Shown here: positions 27,365 to 36,186 of the stretch, piece by piece | Position numbering within the stretch: position 1 is the first letter of the stretch | Layout of the letters: every line of letters starts with the position of its first letter | Source: Ancylobacter sp. TS-1 | GTDB taxonomy: Bacteria; Pseudomonadota; Alphaproteobacteria; Rhizobiales; Xanthobacteraceae | Assembly (NCBI RefSeq): GCF_009223885.1 | Contig: NZ_CP045144.1 | Coordinates: forward strand, 1,178,001-1,242,000 | Reading direction: 5' to 3' | DNA length: 64,000 bases | Made by a program: the position numbers and the translations under genes | Notes under the pieces: model-generated | Database searches by the model: none | Told to the model about the DNA's origin: nothing | The model's input: only the letters and a program-made list of their open reading frames with translations

Positions 27365-27799
27365 TTGCGCATCCGCCGCCCACGCCCGCGCAATTTCGGC
27401 TTCGCCATGTTCGCGGTGCGCCTGTTCGGCGCGCTGTTCCTGGTGCTGTCGACCTACAATGCGAGCGGCTATTCGCTGGTCCACTGGATCGGCGAGCGCT
27501 GGTCGCAGGACTGGCTGGTGCAACTGCCGATCCTCTGCCTCTACGTCGTCGTCTATATGCTGCTGATCCGCGTCACGACGCGCCAGCTTCGCGCGCCGGG
27601 CATCGCCCTCACGGTCGCCCTGCTCGGCTCGCTCGCCTATCTGCTGGTCGACGCGGGAGTGGTCCCGCTGCGCGACATGAGCGACCTGCTGCCCATCGTG
27701 CTCTACATGTATGGCGGGCTGATCGCCATCGGCATGTGCTGGGCCTCGGCCTGGGTGATGCTGACGGGTCAGGTGAGCGTCGACAATCTGAACGCCTGA
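27365..27799 (+). CDS. DUF6524-like membrane protein, copy 3
   Basis: 144 residues with four hydrophobic helices. STYNASGYSLVHWI after the first helix aligns with the motif of the pair at 17845-18700. The start is a TTG, supported by ACAGGAG seven bases upstream; the next in-frame ATG is 16 codons later and would cut into the first helix. The gene diverges from the MlaFE-associated gene over a 90-bp gap that must hold both promoters. Retention of three family members within 10 kb of lipid- and metal-transport genes suggests a shared role. Confidence 0.72.
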   Translation: MRIRRPRPRNFGFAMFAVRLFGALFLVLSTYNASGYSLVHWIGERWSQDWLVQLPILCLYVVVYMLLIRVTTRQLRAPGIALTVALLGSLAYLLVDAGVVPLRDMSDLLPIVLYMYGGLIAIGMCWASAWVMLTGQVSVDNLNA

Positions 27800-27804
27800 A
27801 ATGG

Positions 27805-28383
27805 TCACGCCGTTCTCGACCTCAGAGCAAGAAGGGCCGTGGTGCCGGCATAGATGGCGAGCGCGATAGCCGCCAGAAGCAGGCCGGACACCGCCGTGCC
27901 CGGCGTGTTCATGCGGCGGCTGGCGGTGGTTTCCGTCGAACTCTGGGGCATGTTCAGGACGAGCGTGTCGGTACCTTCCCGGCCGCCGATCTTATAGGCG
28001 AGTTCCAGCTCGTTGCGGCCGGCGGCCAGCATCACGTCGCTGGCGACATAGGTCCCGGGCGCCACCTCCTCGAACGTCACCGGCACGAAGTCGATGGTCA
28101 TCTCGATCCCGGCGCCGCTGGTCGGCTGCCCGTCGGTGTAGCGTTGCAGGAACAGCACCAGCTTGCCGCGGTCATAGGCGAGCACCGCCTCCTGGTTGCC
28201 GATCCGGGCCTCGGTGCGCGGCGCGACGGAGATGGTGCGCGGCGCCGGGCCGTGGCTGTGCCCCTCCTCCGCCCGGGCGCCATCGACCGGCAGCGCCATC
28301 AGGAAGAGCACGGCGGCCAGGGCGGCAATCCTGCGCATCATCGGGTAGGGCGTCCGCATGTCTCTAACCGCTCTCGTCTTCAT
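27805..28383 (-). CDS. Type I membrane protein with His-rich periplasmic N-terminus
   Basis: 192 residues. The ATG shares its A with the stop of the upstream gene (TGATG), so the two are translationally coupled; ATGs at codons 9 and 15 are alternatives closer to the signal peptide. A signal peptide ends at ARAEEGHSHG, leaving a His-containing N-terminus. A beta-rich periplasmic domain (about 45-150; VLAYDRGKLVLFLQRYTDGQPTSGAGIEMT) resembles FixH/CopC-like sandwich folds in general pattern only. A C-terminal helix (about 163-186) anchors it. A metal-related periplasmic role is possible given the neighbouring pumps; the identity is unknown. Confidence 0.6.
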   Translation of the reverse strand: MKTRAVRDMRTPYPMMRRIAALAAVLFLMALPVDGARAEEGHSHGPAPRTISVAPRTEARIGNQEAVLAYDRGKLVLFLQRYTDGQPTSGAGIEMTIDFVPVTFEEVAPGTYVASDVMLAAGRNELELAYKIGGREGTDTLVLNMPQSSTETTASRRMNTPGTAVSGLLLAAIALAIYAGTTALLALRSRTA

Positions 28384-28739
28384 CACTTCCACGGCCGCCG
28401 CCCGAACGCCGCGTCGACCTGGCCGTCGGCCCGGTAGAGCGCTTCCTGCCGGCGTCGCTCCGAACGCTCGTCGTCGATCAGCCATCGCCAGAAGCGCATC
28501 CGCCGGCTCTGATCGCGCACACTGCCAAGCAGAATGCGCATCACCGACATCGTCACCTGGTGCTCGCGCTCGAACTGCGCGCGCAGCCAGCGCTCCCGCT
28601 CCAGTGCCGCCTCGGCCTCGCAGCACGGGCGCTCCGGCGCCGGCGGATCGGGCCGAATCGGCTCGTCTCCGATGCCGGGCGCCGGCGCGGCGGCAGCGCG
28701 GGCGGAAGAATCCGCCGATTCCGGGGCCGAATCGCTCAT
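28383..28739 (-). CDS. Small cytoplasmic protein, unknown
   Basis: 118 residues, hydrophilic, with a disordered acidic/Pro-rich N-terminal 35 residues and then a long basic helix (about 45-105: AALERERWLRAQFEREHQVTMSVMRILLGSVRDQSRRMRFWRWL). It has no signal peptide or membrane segment. The stop overlaps the next ATG (TGATG), the strongest evidence that it is a real gene. An open frame of the downstream gene covers it in another phase, but its own codon pattern and coupling favour this frame. A membrane-peripheral partner of the type I protein is possible. Confidence 0.5.
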   Translation of the reverse strand: MSDSAPESADSSARAAAAPAPGIGDEPIRPDPPAPERPCCEAEAALERERWLRAQFEREHQVTMSVMRILLGSVRDQSRRMRFWRWLIDDERSERRRQEALYRADGQVDAAFGRRPWK

Positions 28740-28901
28740 CGGAGCCAACCTCGAAGGGCCTCCGCCGGCGCTTGAGGGCATCGGCGTCCGCCATTGGCGT
28801 CATCATGCGCTGTTCCGCGGCGGGAGCAAGCGCATGCGCGCGCCTCCCCCTTTACGCGACTCCGGGCTGTTCCTATTGTCGGGGCTACCTGGAGGAGGCC
28901 C

Positions 28902-29096
28902 ATGCTCTACCTCGTTCCCGTCGCCGTCATCGTGCTCGGTCTCGCCGCAGACCTTCTGGTCGAGATTTCGGCCGAGCTGTCGAGCGAAGTGCTGATGGAA
29001 GCCGACGCCGGCGTCACCTCGCACGGCGCGCGCATCATTGGCGGCAATATCGTCGACATGCGGCCGGAAACCTCGCTTCCCGGCACGCTGAAGTAA
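28902..29096 (+). CDS. Small single-helix protein, unknown
   Basis: 64 residues from the ATG after GGAGGAGG, a strong ribosome-binding site. One hydrophobic helix (about 2-19, LYLVPVAVIVLGLAADLLVE) is followed by a polar tail (VLMEADAGVTSHGARIIGGN). It ends 8 bp before the convergent stop of the mitofilin-like gene. No family is recognised. An upstream in-frame extension exists but has no ribosome-binding site. Confidence 0.5.
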   Translation: MLYLVPVAVIVLGLAADLLVEISAELSSEVLMEADAGVTSHGARIIGGNIVDMRPETSLPGTLK

Positions 29097-29103
29097 TCCG
29101 CCA

Positions 29104-30537
29104 TCATGGCGTCGACGGCGGCGTGTCCGGCGCCGCGTCCGGCACAGGGGCCGGCGGCAGACCGACATCGGCGGACGGTGTGGCCAGCGGCGGGGCATCC
29201 GGCGACGTGAGGGACGCTTCCGGCGGCGGAGCCGGCGCCAGCGTGGCCGGTGCGTCGCCCTGAAGCTGCGGCGCCAGTTCGCCCGCCCCTGCGGCCGGCA
29301 TCTCCTTCACCACCCGCTCGCGCAGACGGTCGACGGTGATCCGCGTCATCTCGGTAATGGCCGTCTCGCTGCGCAGATAGCTGCGCGCCGCCTCCAGCCA
29401 CGGCGCCATCGCCACCGCCGACGGCGCGTCGAGATCGCGCAGAGCGCTCATCGCCCCCGCGACGTCGCCAGCGGCCAGCAATGCGCTGGCGCGGGTGACG
29501 CCCAGATTGGACATCTCGACCTTGTGCGGCTCGGTGGCGAGCCCGACATAGCGGTTCACCAGCGACATGCCGTACTGGTAGTAGCCGGCGGGATCGCCGA
29601 TGCGCAGGCCCGCCGCCGCGACATAGGACGGGAACACCCGGTACAGTTCGGCCGCGTTGGGTACGCCGGTGCGGGCGGGAGCCATCAGCTCTGTAAGGTA
29701 GCCGGAAAACAGGTCGTTATTGCCGGCAATGGCGTAGACATTGACCAGCTCGGCCTCGAAGGGGCGGCCAGAATAGAAGGTCGCGCGCAACTGCGCGAGG
29801 GCGACGGCGAAGACCGGCGAGGCGATGGGGGCGCCGGGATCGGTCCGGCTGGCCTCGCCCGTGGCCGCGAGCTTGATCGCGTCAATCGCGCTCGCCTGCT
29901 CGTCGATGCGCGTCGTGGTGGCGTCCTGCGCGTCGATGATCTGGGCGAGTTCGTTGTTGAGCTTGCCGAACCGGGTCTCGTTGTCACGCAGCCCGGTCTC
30001 GATATGGGCGACGCGCTCGACCAGCGGCCCGACGCGCACATCGCCCCCCGGCACCAGTTGCATCAGCGCCCATGCGACAATGGCGGCCGCCGCTGCGCCG
30101 GCGGCGGCGCCTCCGGCGATACCCGCCCAGGCGGGCGGCGGCGTTCGCGAGGAGGTCGCGGCAGCGGACCCGACGGTGGCGCTGGCCGCAGCCGGAACGG
30201 GCTCCACCGGAGAGTGCGGTGCGGTGCGCGGCCCGGCGGCCGCTTCCGGCGCCCGGCTTTCCTCGGCGGCGATCTCCGAGGCAGCAATCTCAAAGTCGGC
30301 AATCTCCGGGGCGGCGCCCGCCGGCGTCGCGTCGGCCGGTTCCCCTTCCCCATCGGCGGGATCGGAGGCCGAAGCGCGCGCCTCGCCCTGCCGCAGCCAG
30401 TCCTCGATCGAGGCCGCCGTCGCGGCGGCGGGAGCGGCGGCGGGGCCGGCAGTGTCGGCCATGTCGCTGCCGGCCTCGGCCGTATCGCGGGGCACCAGCG
30501 TCGGCTTCGCCCCTATGGTGACGCGCTTGGCCGTCAT
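29104..30537 (-). CDS. Mitofilin-like membrane protein (COG4223 type)
   Basis: 477 residues. A long disordered Ala/Pro/Glu-rich N-terminus (1-135) precedes one membrane helix (about 137-160), a coiled coil (about 170-225) and a helical C-terminal domain (SPVFAVALAQLRATFYSGRPFEAELVNVYAIAG...). This plan matches the alphaproteobacterial mitofilin-like proteins, distant relatives of mitochondrial Mic60, usually encoded beside haem genes. Here it is instead ATGA-coupled to a ParA-type ATPase (30534-30537). The C-terminal tail is again Pro/Ala rich. Mitofilin-like proteins shape the inner membrane and contact outer-membrane proteins in bacteria and mitochondria. The family call is moderate. Confidence 0.65.
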   Translation of the reverse strand: MTAKRVTIGAKPTLVPRDTAEAGSDMADTAGPAAAPAAATAASIEDWLRQGEARASASDPADGEGEPADATPAGAAPEIADFEIAASEIAAEESRAPEAAAGPRTAPHSPVEPVPAAASATVGSAAATSSRTPPPAWAGIAGGAAAGAAAAAIVAWALMQLVPGGDVRVGPLVERVAHIETGLRDNETRFGKLNNELAQIIDAQDATTTRIDEQASAIDAIKLAATGEASRTDPGAPIASPVFAVALAQLRATFYSGRPFEAELVNVYAIAGNNDLFSGYLTELMAPARTGVPNAAELYRVFPSYVAAAGLRIGDPAGYYQYGMSLVNRYVGLATEPHKVEMSNLGVTRASALLAAGDVAGAMSALRDLDAPSAVAMAPWLEAARSYLRSETAITEMTRITVDRLRERVVKEMPAAGAGELAPQLQGDAPATLAPAPPPEASLTSPDAPPLATPSADVGLPPAPVPDAAPDTPPSTP

Positions 30538-31169
30538 GCTCCCTGCTCCATGATCTCGGCGGTCAGTGCCGCAATTTCCCTTGCGGCCGCGCCGCGCTTG
30601 TCCAGTTCGCGCACCAGCCGCCCGGTGGCCACGCTCTCGACGAAAGCAATTCGCTGACCAATAACGGCCTCGAGGGCTGGGATGCCGTCCTCGAAGGCGC
30701 TGCGCACGTCGCGCCCGACCACCGTGCCGGTGATGCAGCGATTGACCACGAAGGCCGCCTTCAGCGCCGGCTTGAACAGCTTCGCCTCGTTGATGAGCTG
30801 CACGATCTCCATGCTCGCCCACAGGTCGTAGGAGGAGGGCTGAACCGGGATCAGCACGAAGTCGGAGGCCAGGATGGTGGAGCGCGCCAGCGCGGTCACG
30901 CGCGGCGGGCCGTCGATGATGACATGGTCGTTGGCGCGGGCGATGTCGGGCACTTCCTGGTGCAGTACCTCGCGGGCGAGGCCGACGACGCCGAACAGGC
31001 GCGGCAGGCCGTTCTGCGAGCGGGTCTGCGCCCAGTCGAGCGCCGAGCCCTGCGGATCGGCATCGATGACGGTGACGCGGCCGCCATTGGCGGCAAGCTC
31101 GCCGGCGATATGGGTGGCGAGCGTGGTCTTTCCGACGCCGCCCTTCTGGTTCAGCAGCCCGATGATCAT
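30534..31169 (-). CDS. ParA/MinD-family ATPase without a ParB partner
   Basis: 211 residues. The deviant Walker A motif KGGVGKTT is at residues 9-16, with switch regions DADPQGSA and IDGPPR following. This is a short ParA of the orphan/ParC type rather than a chromosome-partition ParA, which is longer and sits by parB near the origin. ATP-dependent dimer cycling on DNA or membranes positions cargo in such systems. The only gene coupled to it is the mitofilin-like membrane protein, suggesting that ParA positions a membrane structure. The start is an ATG 67 bp from the stop of the RND gene on the same strand. Confidence 0.88.
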   Translation of the reverse strand: MIIGLLNQKGGVGKTTLATHIAGELAANGGRVTVIDADPQGSALDWAQTRSQNGLPRLFGVVGLAREVLHQEVPDIARANDHVIIDGPPRVTALARSTILASDFVLIPVQPSSYDLWASMEIVQLINEAKLFKPALKAAFVVNRCITGTVVGRDVRSAFEDGIPALEAVIGQRIAFVESVATGRLVRELDKRGAAAREIAALTAEIMEQGA

Positions 31170-31236
31170 GCCCCGCCCCCACCGTCGCGCCCATGCCCTG
31201 CGACAGGTCCGGCCTTAGCCGTCGCATCCGTCCGCA

Positions 31237-34200
31237 TCAATAGGCTCCCTTGAGGTGAGCGTCCGGGGTTTCGACGAGCTTGTCGAGCACGCGCGGCGCG
31301 AATCGCTGGAACAGCAGCGGCGTCAGCACCGTGTCGAGCAGCGTCGCGCTCATCAGGCCGCCGAAGATCACCACCGCGACCGGGTGCAGGATCTCCTTGC
31401 CCGGCTCGTGCGCGCCGAGCAGCAGCGGCACCAGCGCCACCACGGCGGAAGCGGCGGTCATCAGCACCGGCACGAGGCGCTCATTGGCGCCGCGGACGAT
31501 CAGCTTCTCGCCGAAGACCTCGCCCTCATGGCTCATCAGGTGGATGTAGTGGTTGATCTTGAGGATGCCGTTGCGCGTCGAGATGCCGGCCAGCGTCACG
31601 AAGCCGACGATGGCGGCGATGGAAAGCTCGACGCCGCTGATCTTGAGCGCGATCACGCTGCCGATCAGCGCCAGCGGCACGTTGGCCATGATGATGCCGG
31701 CCAGCAGCGCCGACTTGAAGCGCGCATAGAGGATCGAGAACACCAGCAGGAAGGAGATGGTCGACAGGCCCGCAAGGCGCAGCGTGGAGCGCGCCTGCTC
31801 GGCGAACACGCCCTCGAAGACGATGAAATAGCCCGGCGGCAGCTTGAGGTTCTGCATCATGTCGCCGATCTCGCCGGCGACGAGATTGTCGGCGGTGCCG
31901 TCGCCATTGGCGGTGACGAGGATGCGGCGCTGGTTGTTCTCGCGCAGGATCTCGTTCGGACCGGAGGTCTCGGAGACCCGGGCGATGGTGGACAGCGGCA
32001 CCTGACCGGCCGGGGTGTCGATCAGCATGGCGCCGAGCTGCGCGGTCGAGCGGTCCGCCTCGCTGAGCCGCACCACGAGGTCGAAGTGCTTCAGGCCGTC
32101 GATGACCTCGGTGATTTCCTCGCCATTGGTGAGCTGGGCGATGCGCTGGGTCAGCTCGCCGGGCTGCACGCCATAGAGCAGCGCACGGTCGGGGTCGAAA
32201 TGCACCTGGATCTGCGGCACCGGCACCTGCCGCTCGATGTTCACGTCGGCGAGGCCGGGAATGGTCTTCAGCCAGGCCTCGACATCGCGGCCGATGGTGC
32301 GCAGCGTGTCGAGGTCCGGACCGAATATCTTCATCACCACCTGCGCCGAGACGCCGGTGAGGATGTGGTCGATCCGCAGTGCGATCGGCTGGCTGATGCT
32401 GAACGATCCGGGCAGGCCGCCGAGCCGCTCGCGCACATCGGCCATGATGGCGGGCAGCGCGCGCATGTCGCGCCGCAGTTCCAGCTCCAGCTCCGTGACG
32501 TTCACGCCGAGCGCATGCTCGTCGGCCTCCGAGCGGCCGGTGCGGCGCCCGACCTTCACCGCTTCCGGAACGGCCTGAAGCAGCTTCTCGGCCGTCGCGG
32601 CGATGCGGCTCGATTCGTCGAGCGAAATGCCCGGCTCCAGCATCATGGTGATGACCAGGGCGCCCTCGTTGAAGCGCGGCAGGAAGGAGCGCGGCAGGGT
32701 CGGCACCACGGCGGCGGCCACCACCACGGCAGCGAGGATGCAGGAGAGAATCGGAACCGGATGGCCGAGCACCCAGTGCAGCAGCCGGGCGTTGCCGCGC
32801 TTGAGCACGCGCACCAGGACATTGTCCTGGTGGTCGATGCCCCGCGTGTTCGGCAGCAGGAAGGAGCACAGCACCGGCGTCAGCGTGATCGACACCACGA
32901 GGCTGGCGAGGATCGAGACGATGTAGGCGATGCCGAGCGGCACGAAAAGCCGCCCCTCGATGCCCGGCAGCGCGAACAGCGGCACGAAGACCAGCACGAT
33001 GATGGCGGTCGAGTAGACGATCGAGGAGCGCACTTCCTGCGAGGCGGCGGCGATGACCTCGATGGACGGCAACGGCACCGCCTTCTGGGCGTTCTCGCGC
33101 AGGCGCCGGAAGATGTTCTCCACATCCACCACGGCATCGTCGACCAGTTCGCCGATGGCGATGGCGAGGCCGCCCAGCGTCATCGTGTTGATGGTGAGGC
33201 CGAGCCAGCGCAGCACGATGAAGGTGGTGAGCACCGAGACCGGAATCGCCACCAGCGAGATGGTGGTGGTGCGGACGTTGAACAGGAACAGGAACAGGAT
33301 GATCGCCACCGCGACGATGGCCTCGGTCAGCACCTGTTCAAGATTGCCCACCGCCGCGTGGATGAAGTCGGACTGGCGGAACAGATACTCGTTCACCACC
33401 GTGCCCGGCGGCATGGAACGCTGGAGATCGGCGAGAACCTGCTCGATCTCGTGCGTCAGCTTCACCGTGTCGGCCTGCGGCTGCTTCTGCACCGAGATGA
33501 CGACCGCCTCGCTGCCCTCGAGCCCCGCCGAGCCGCGCCGCTGCTTGGGCTGGAAGGAGACTTCGGCGAACTGGCGCAGCAGCACCGGCTGCCCGAGGCG
33601 ATGGTCGACCACGATGTTGCGCAGGTCTTCCAGACTCTGCGTGCGCGAGACGTTGCGGATCAGGAATTCCTGATCGCCCTGGTTCACCACGCCGCCGCCG
33701 GTGTTGGAGCCGAACGCCTCCAGCGCCCGCCGCAGTTGGTCGATGGACACCTGAAGCTGGCTCATGCGCAGCATGTCCAGCGTGACCCGGTATTCCTTAA
33801 CCAGACCGCCGATCGGCACGATGCGGCTGACGCCGGGCACCGATTTGAGACGCTGGCCGACGGTCCAGTCGGCAAGCTCGCGCAGGTCCATCGGCGAGAG
33901 CGTGCTGCTGGAGACCGCCACCAGCATGATCTCGCCCATATAGGAGGAGATCGGCGCCATGATCGGCCGCACGCCCGCCGGCAGCTCAAGCTGCACCGGC
34001 GCCAGCCGCTCGGCCACGATCTGCCGGTCGGTATAGATGTTGCCGTCCCATCCGAACTCGACGAAGACGATGGACAGGCCGGTCGTCGAGGAGGAGCGCA
34101 CGCGGGTGACGCCGCTGGCACCCGCCATCGCCGCCTCGATGCGGGCGGAAACCTGAACCTCGATTTCCTCCGGCGCCAGACCCGGCGCCTCGGTGACGAT

Positions 34201-34344
34201 CGTCACCAGCCCTTTGTTGAGGTCCGGCAGCACGTCGATAGGCAGGTTGGTCAGCGAGACGCCGCCATAGACCATGCCGCCGGCGAACAGCACGATCACC
34301 AGAAGCCGGGCCCGAAGGCTGATATTGACCAGAAACGCGAACAT
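31237..34344 (-). CDS. CzcA-like (HME-type) RND efflux transporter
   Basis: 1035 residues, normal size for the family. The N-terminal helix is followed by porter-domain repeats (residues 40-330 and 560-850) and twelve membrane helices. TM4 reads GGLAIAIGELVDDAVVDVENIFRRL, with acidic proton-relay residues as in heavy-metal RND pumps (CzcA: LIVDGAVVIVEN). Resistance pumps of this kind move Zn, Co, Cd, Cu or Ag out using the proton gradient, with an HlyD-type adaptor and an outer-membrane channel. Neither partner gene is adjacent. It begins 20 bp after the ZnuB-like permease stop, so it is probably read with the Znu-like pair. Confidence 0.88.
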   Translation of the reverse strand: MFAFLVNISLRARLLVIVLFAGGMVYGGVSLTNLPIDVLPDLNKGLVTIVTEAPGLAPEEIEVQVSARIEAAMAGASGVTRVRSSSTTGLSIVFVEFGWDGNIYTDRQIVAERLAPVQLELPAGVRPIMAPISSYMGEIMLVAVSSSTLSPMDLRELADWTVGQRLKSVPGVSRIVPIGGLVKEYRVTLDMLRMSQLQVSIDQLRRALEAFGSNTGGGVVNQGDQEFLIRNVSRTQSLEDLRNIVVDHRLGQPVLLRQFAEVSFQPKQRRGSAGLEGSEAVVISVQKQPQADTVKLTHEIEQVLADLQRSMPPGTVVNEYLFRQSDFIHAAVGNLEQVLTEAIVAVAIILFLFLFNVRTTTISLVAIPVSVLTTFIVLRWLGLTINTMTLGGLAIAIGELVDDAVVDVENIFRRLRENAQKAVPLPSIEVIAAASQEVRSSIVYSTAIIVLVFVPLFALPGIEGRLFVPLGIAYIVSILASLVVSITLTPVLCSFLLPNTRGIDHQDNVLVRVLKRGNARLLHWVLGHPVPILSCILAAVVVAAAVVPTLPRSFLPRFNEGALVITMMLEPGISLDESSRIAATAEKLLQAVPEAVKVGRRTGRSEADEHALGVNVTELELELRRDMRALPAIMADVRERLGGLPGSFSISQPIALRIDHILTGVSAQVVMKIFGPDLDTLRTIGRDVEAWLKTIPGLADVNIERQVPVPQIQVHFDPDRALLYGVQPGELTQRIAQLTNGEEITEVIDGLKHFDLVVRLSEADRSTAQLGAMLIDTPAGQVPLSTIARVSETSGPNEILRENNQRRILVTANGDGTADNLVAGEIGDMMQNLKLPPGYFIVFEGVFAEQARSTLRLAGLSTISFLLVFSILYARFKSALLAGIIMANVPLALIGSVIALKISGVELSIAAIVGFVTLAGISTRNGILKINHYIHLMSHEGEVFGEKLIVRGANERLVPVLMTAASAVVALVPLLLGAHEPGKEILHPVAVVIFGGLMSATLLDTVLTPLLFQRFAPRVLDKLVETPDAHLKGAY

Positions 34345-34364
34345 CCGCCCCGACTTGCCCTCGC

Positions 34365-35243
34365 TCAGTTCGCCGCGCCGCCGACCGGCGCGCCGGGAGC
34401 GTGGCTGACAGCGCCGTGGCCGGAATGGTCATGGCCGGAATGGTCATGCCCATGCCCCTCGCCATGATGGCCGGGAATGGCCAGCGGCTCGTCCGACAGG
34501 CGCGAGATCGCGATGGCGGACAGCAGCGCCACGAGCACCAGCGAGCAGACGATGGCCGCGCCGGTGGAGATGTCGAGCACCGCCGACAGCACAAGGCCGA
34601 TCAGGTAGCCCGCCGTGCCGATGTTGAAGGCCACCATGAGCCGCCACCGGCGCGGCGCGTGCAGCGTCGCCAGCGCGGGCACGATCAGCGACGCGAAGAC
34701 CAGCAGCACGCCGACGATCTGCACCGACGCCGTGATCATCACCGCGAAGATGCCGTAGAACAGGATGCGCTCGCGCACGAGGTCGCGCACGGCCCAGAGC
34801 ACCAGCGCCACGGCCGAGAGAAGGCCCAGCACGATGAGCTGGAGCTGCGAGACCCACAGGATCTGCCCGACCAGCAGTTGCTTGAGATATTCCGAGCCGT
34901 TCGGGCTGTAGGAAAGCAGCACGATCTGCAGCGCAGCGGCGACGATGTAGAGCACGCCGATGATCGCTTCCTGGATCGCCGGGAAGCGCTTGTCGGTCCA
35001 GGTGAGCAGCAGCGAGCAGCCGACCGCCGCCCCGACCGCGCTGAGCTGCACGGCCCAGCCGGTGGTGGCGCCCAGCACGAGATTGCCGAACACGACGCCG
35101 AGCGCGGCGACCTGCGCCAGCGCGATGTCGATGAAGATGATGCCGCGATTGAGAACGATCGTGCCAAGCGGCACGTGCGTGGCGAGAATGAGAAGCCCCG
35201 CAACGAGGGCGGGGCCGAGAATGTCGAGATTAAGTGCGCTCAC
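34365..35243 (-). CDS. ZnuB/MntB-type metal ABC permease with His-rich tail
   Basis: 292 residues with eight or nine hydrophobic helices of the ABC-3 family (GTIVLNRGIIFIDIALAQVAALGVVFG, SYSPNGSEYLKQLLVGQILWVS, ITASVQIVGVLLVFASLIVPALATL). The C-terminal 35 residues are strikingly His rich (GHHGEGHGHDHSGHDHSGHG), which may collect zinc or other divalent metal. The gene overlaps the binding-protein gene by 14 bp. Such permeases always work with a ZnuC-type ATPase, but none is found in the window, so the ATPase must be encoded elsewhere or the permease works differently. Confidence 0.88.
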   Translation of the reverse strand: MSALNLDILGPALVAGLLILATHVPLGTIVLNRGIIFIDIALAQVAALGVVFGNLVLGATTGWAVQLSAVGAAVGCSLLLTWTDKRFPAIQEAIIGVLYIVAAALQIVLLSYSPNGSEYLKQLLVGQILWVSQLQLIVLGLLSAVALVLWAVRDLVRERILFYGIFAVMITASVQIVGVLLVFASLIVPALATLHAPRRWRLMVAFNIGTAGYLIGLVLSAVLDISTGAAIVCSLVLVALLSAIAISRLSDEPLAIPGHHGEGHGHDHSGHDHSGHGAVSHAPGAPVGGAAN

Positions 35244-36186
35244 GGCCAGCCAATCCGTCCAGAAGGCGATCGACCGAATCCTTGTAGAGCCCGAAAAGGT
35301 CGTTCGCCTCGGGCGTGCCGCCGACCGTGAAGGGCAGCTTCACCAGCGGAATCTTGGCCTTCTCGCTCACGAAGCGCGAGGGCGCGGGATCCTCGTAGGG
35401 AGCGAAGACGATGAAGCGGATCTTCTGCTTCGGCACGTCACCGATGATCTCGGCGAGGTGGGCCGGACCCGGCGCGACGCCCGGCTCGGGCTCGACGGTC
35501 GCGGCGGTGCGCACGTCCAGCCATTTGAGCAGATAGACCGAATGGCCATGCTGGACGGCGATGTTGATGCCCTTCAGCGGCGCGGCCTTGGTCTTCAGTT
35601 CCTTGGTCAGCGCGGTGAGCTGGTTGATGAAGGTCTTGGTGTTCGCCGTGTAGACGTCCTTGCCTTCGGGATCGAGGGCGATCAGGCGCTTGGCGAGCTG
35701 GCCGGCGACGAGGCGCACATTGTTCGGGTCGCCCTGGATATGCGGGTTGCCGGTCTCGTGCATGTGGCCGCCGCCACCCTTCTTCTCGCCATGGCCGTGG
35801 TCGTGCTCATCTTCCTCGTCCTCGATGAGCTTCACATACTCGCTGGCCATGAAATAGCCCGGCTTGCCCTTGGCGATCTTGGGGTTGTTCGCGCGCTCGA
35901 GCAGCGACGGCAGCCAGCTGTCCTCCAGACCGGCGCCGGTGCACACGATCAGGTCCGCCTTGCCCAGCGTGGCGATGAGGCCCGGTGTCGGCTTCATGCT
36001 CTCGGGATTGTCGAGCGCGGAGGTGGCGAGCGTGACGTTGGCGACCCGATCGCCGCCGATCGCCTTCGTCAGCGACGCCCATTCGGGCACGCAGGCGAAG
36101 ATCTCGAGCGGCGCGGCCTTCGCCGCGGTGCCGGCCACCGAGAGCAGCAGGGCTGCGCCCGCGAGAGCTTTAGCGATCGTCTTCAT
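35230..36186 (-). CDS. ZnuA-like zinc-binding periplasmic protein
   Basis: 318 residues. A signal peptide ends at AAKA/AP. The family fold is shown by LEIFACVPEWASLTKAIGGDRV, ADLIVCTGAGLEDSWLPSLL, the conserved His in HETGNPHIQGDPNNVRLVA and the closing VQHGHSVYLLKWL and FAPYEDPAPSRFV parts. Between the lobes is an acidic and His-rich loop (EDEEDEHDHGHGEKKGGGGHMH), typical for zinc-specific binding proteins. It is the first gene of an apparent operon with the ZnuB-like permease and the CzcA-like pump. A palindrome at 36279-36294 with the same core as one upstream of irr lies 92 bp before the start. Confidence 0.88.
   Translation of the reverse strand: MKTIAKALAGAALLLSVAGTAAKAAPLEIFACVPEWASLTKAIGGDRVANVTLATSALDNPESMKPTPGLIATLGKADLIVCTGAGLEDSWLPSLLERANNPKIAKGKPGYFMASEYVKLIEDEEDEHDHGHGEKKGGGGHMHETGNPHIQGDPNNVRLVAGQLAKRLIALDPEGKDVYTANTKTFINQLTALTKELKTKAAPLKGINIAVQHGHSVYLLKWLDVRTAATVEPEPGVAPGPAHLAEIIGDVPKQKIRFIVFAPYEDPAPSRFVSEKAKIPLVKLPFTVGGTPEANDLFGLYKDSVDRLLDGLAGRERT

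Noticed and set aside
31255..34467. Very long open frame on the plus strand opposite the RND gene
   Set aside because: High-GC shadow frame; the composition is His/Arg/Gln/Asp-rich low complexity and the minus strand encodes an unmistakable CzcA-like pump.
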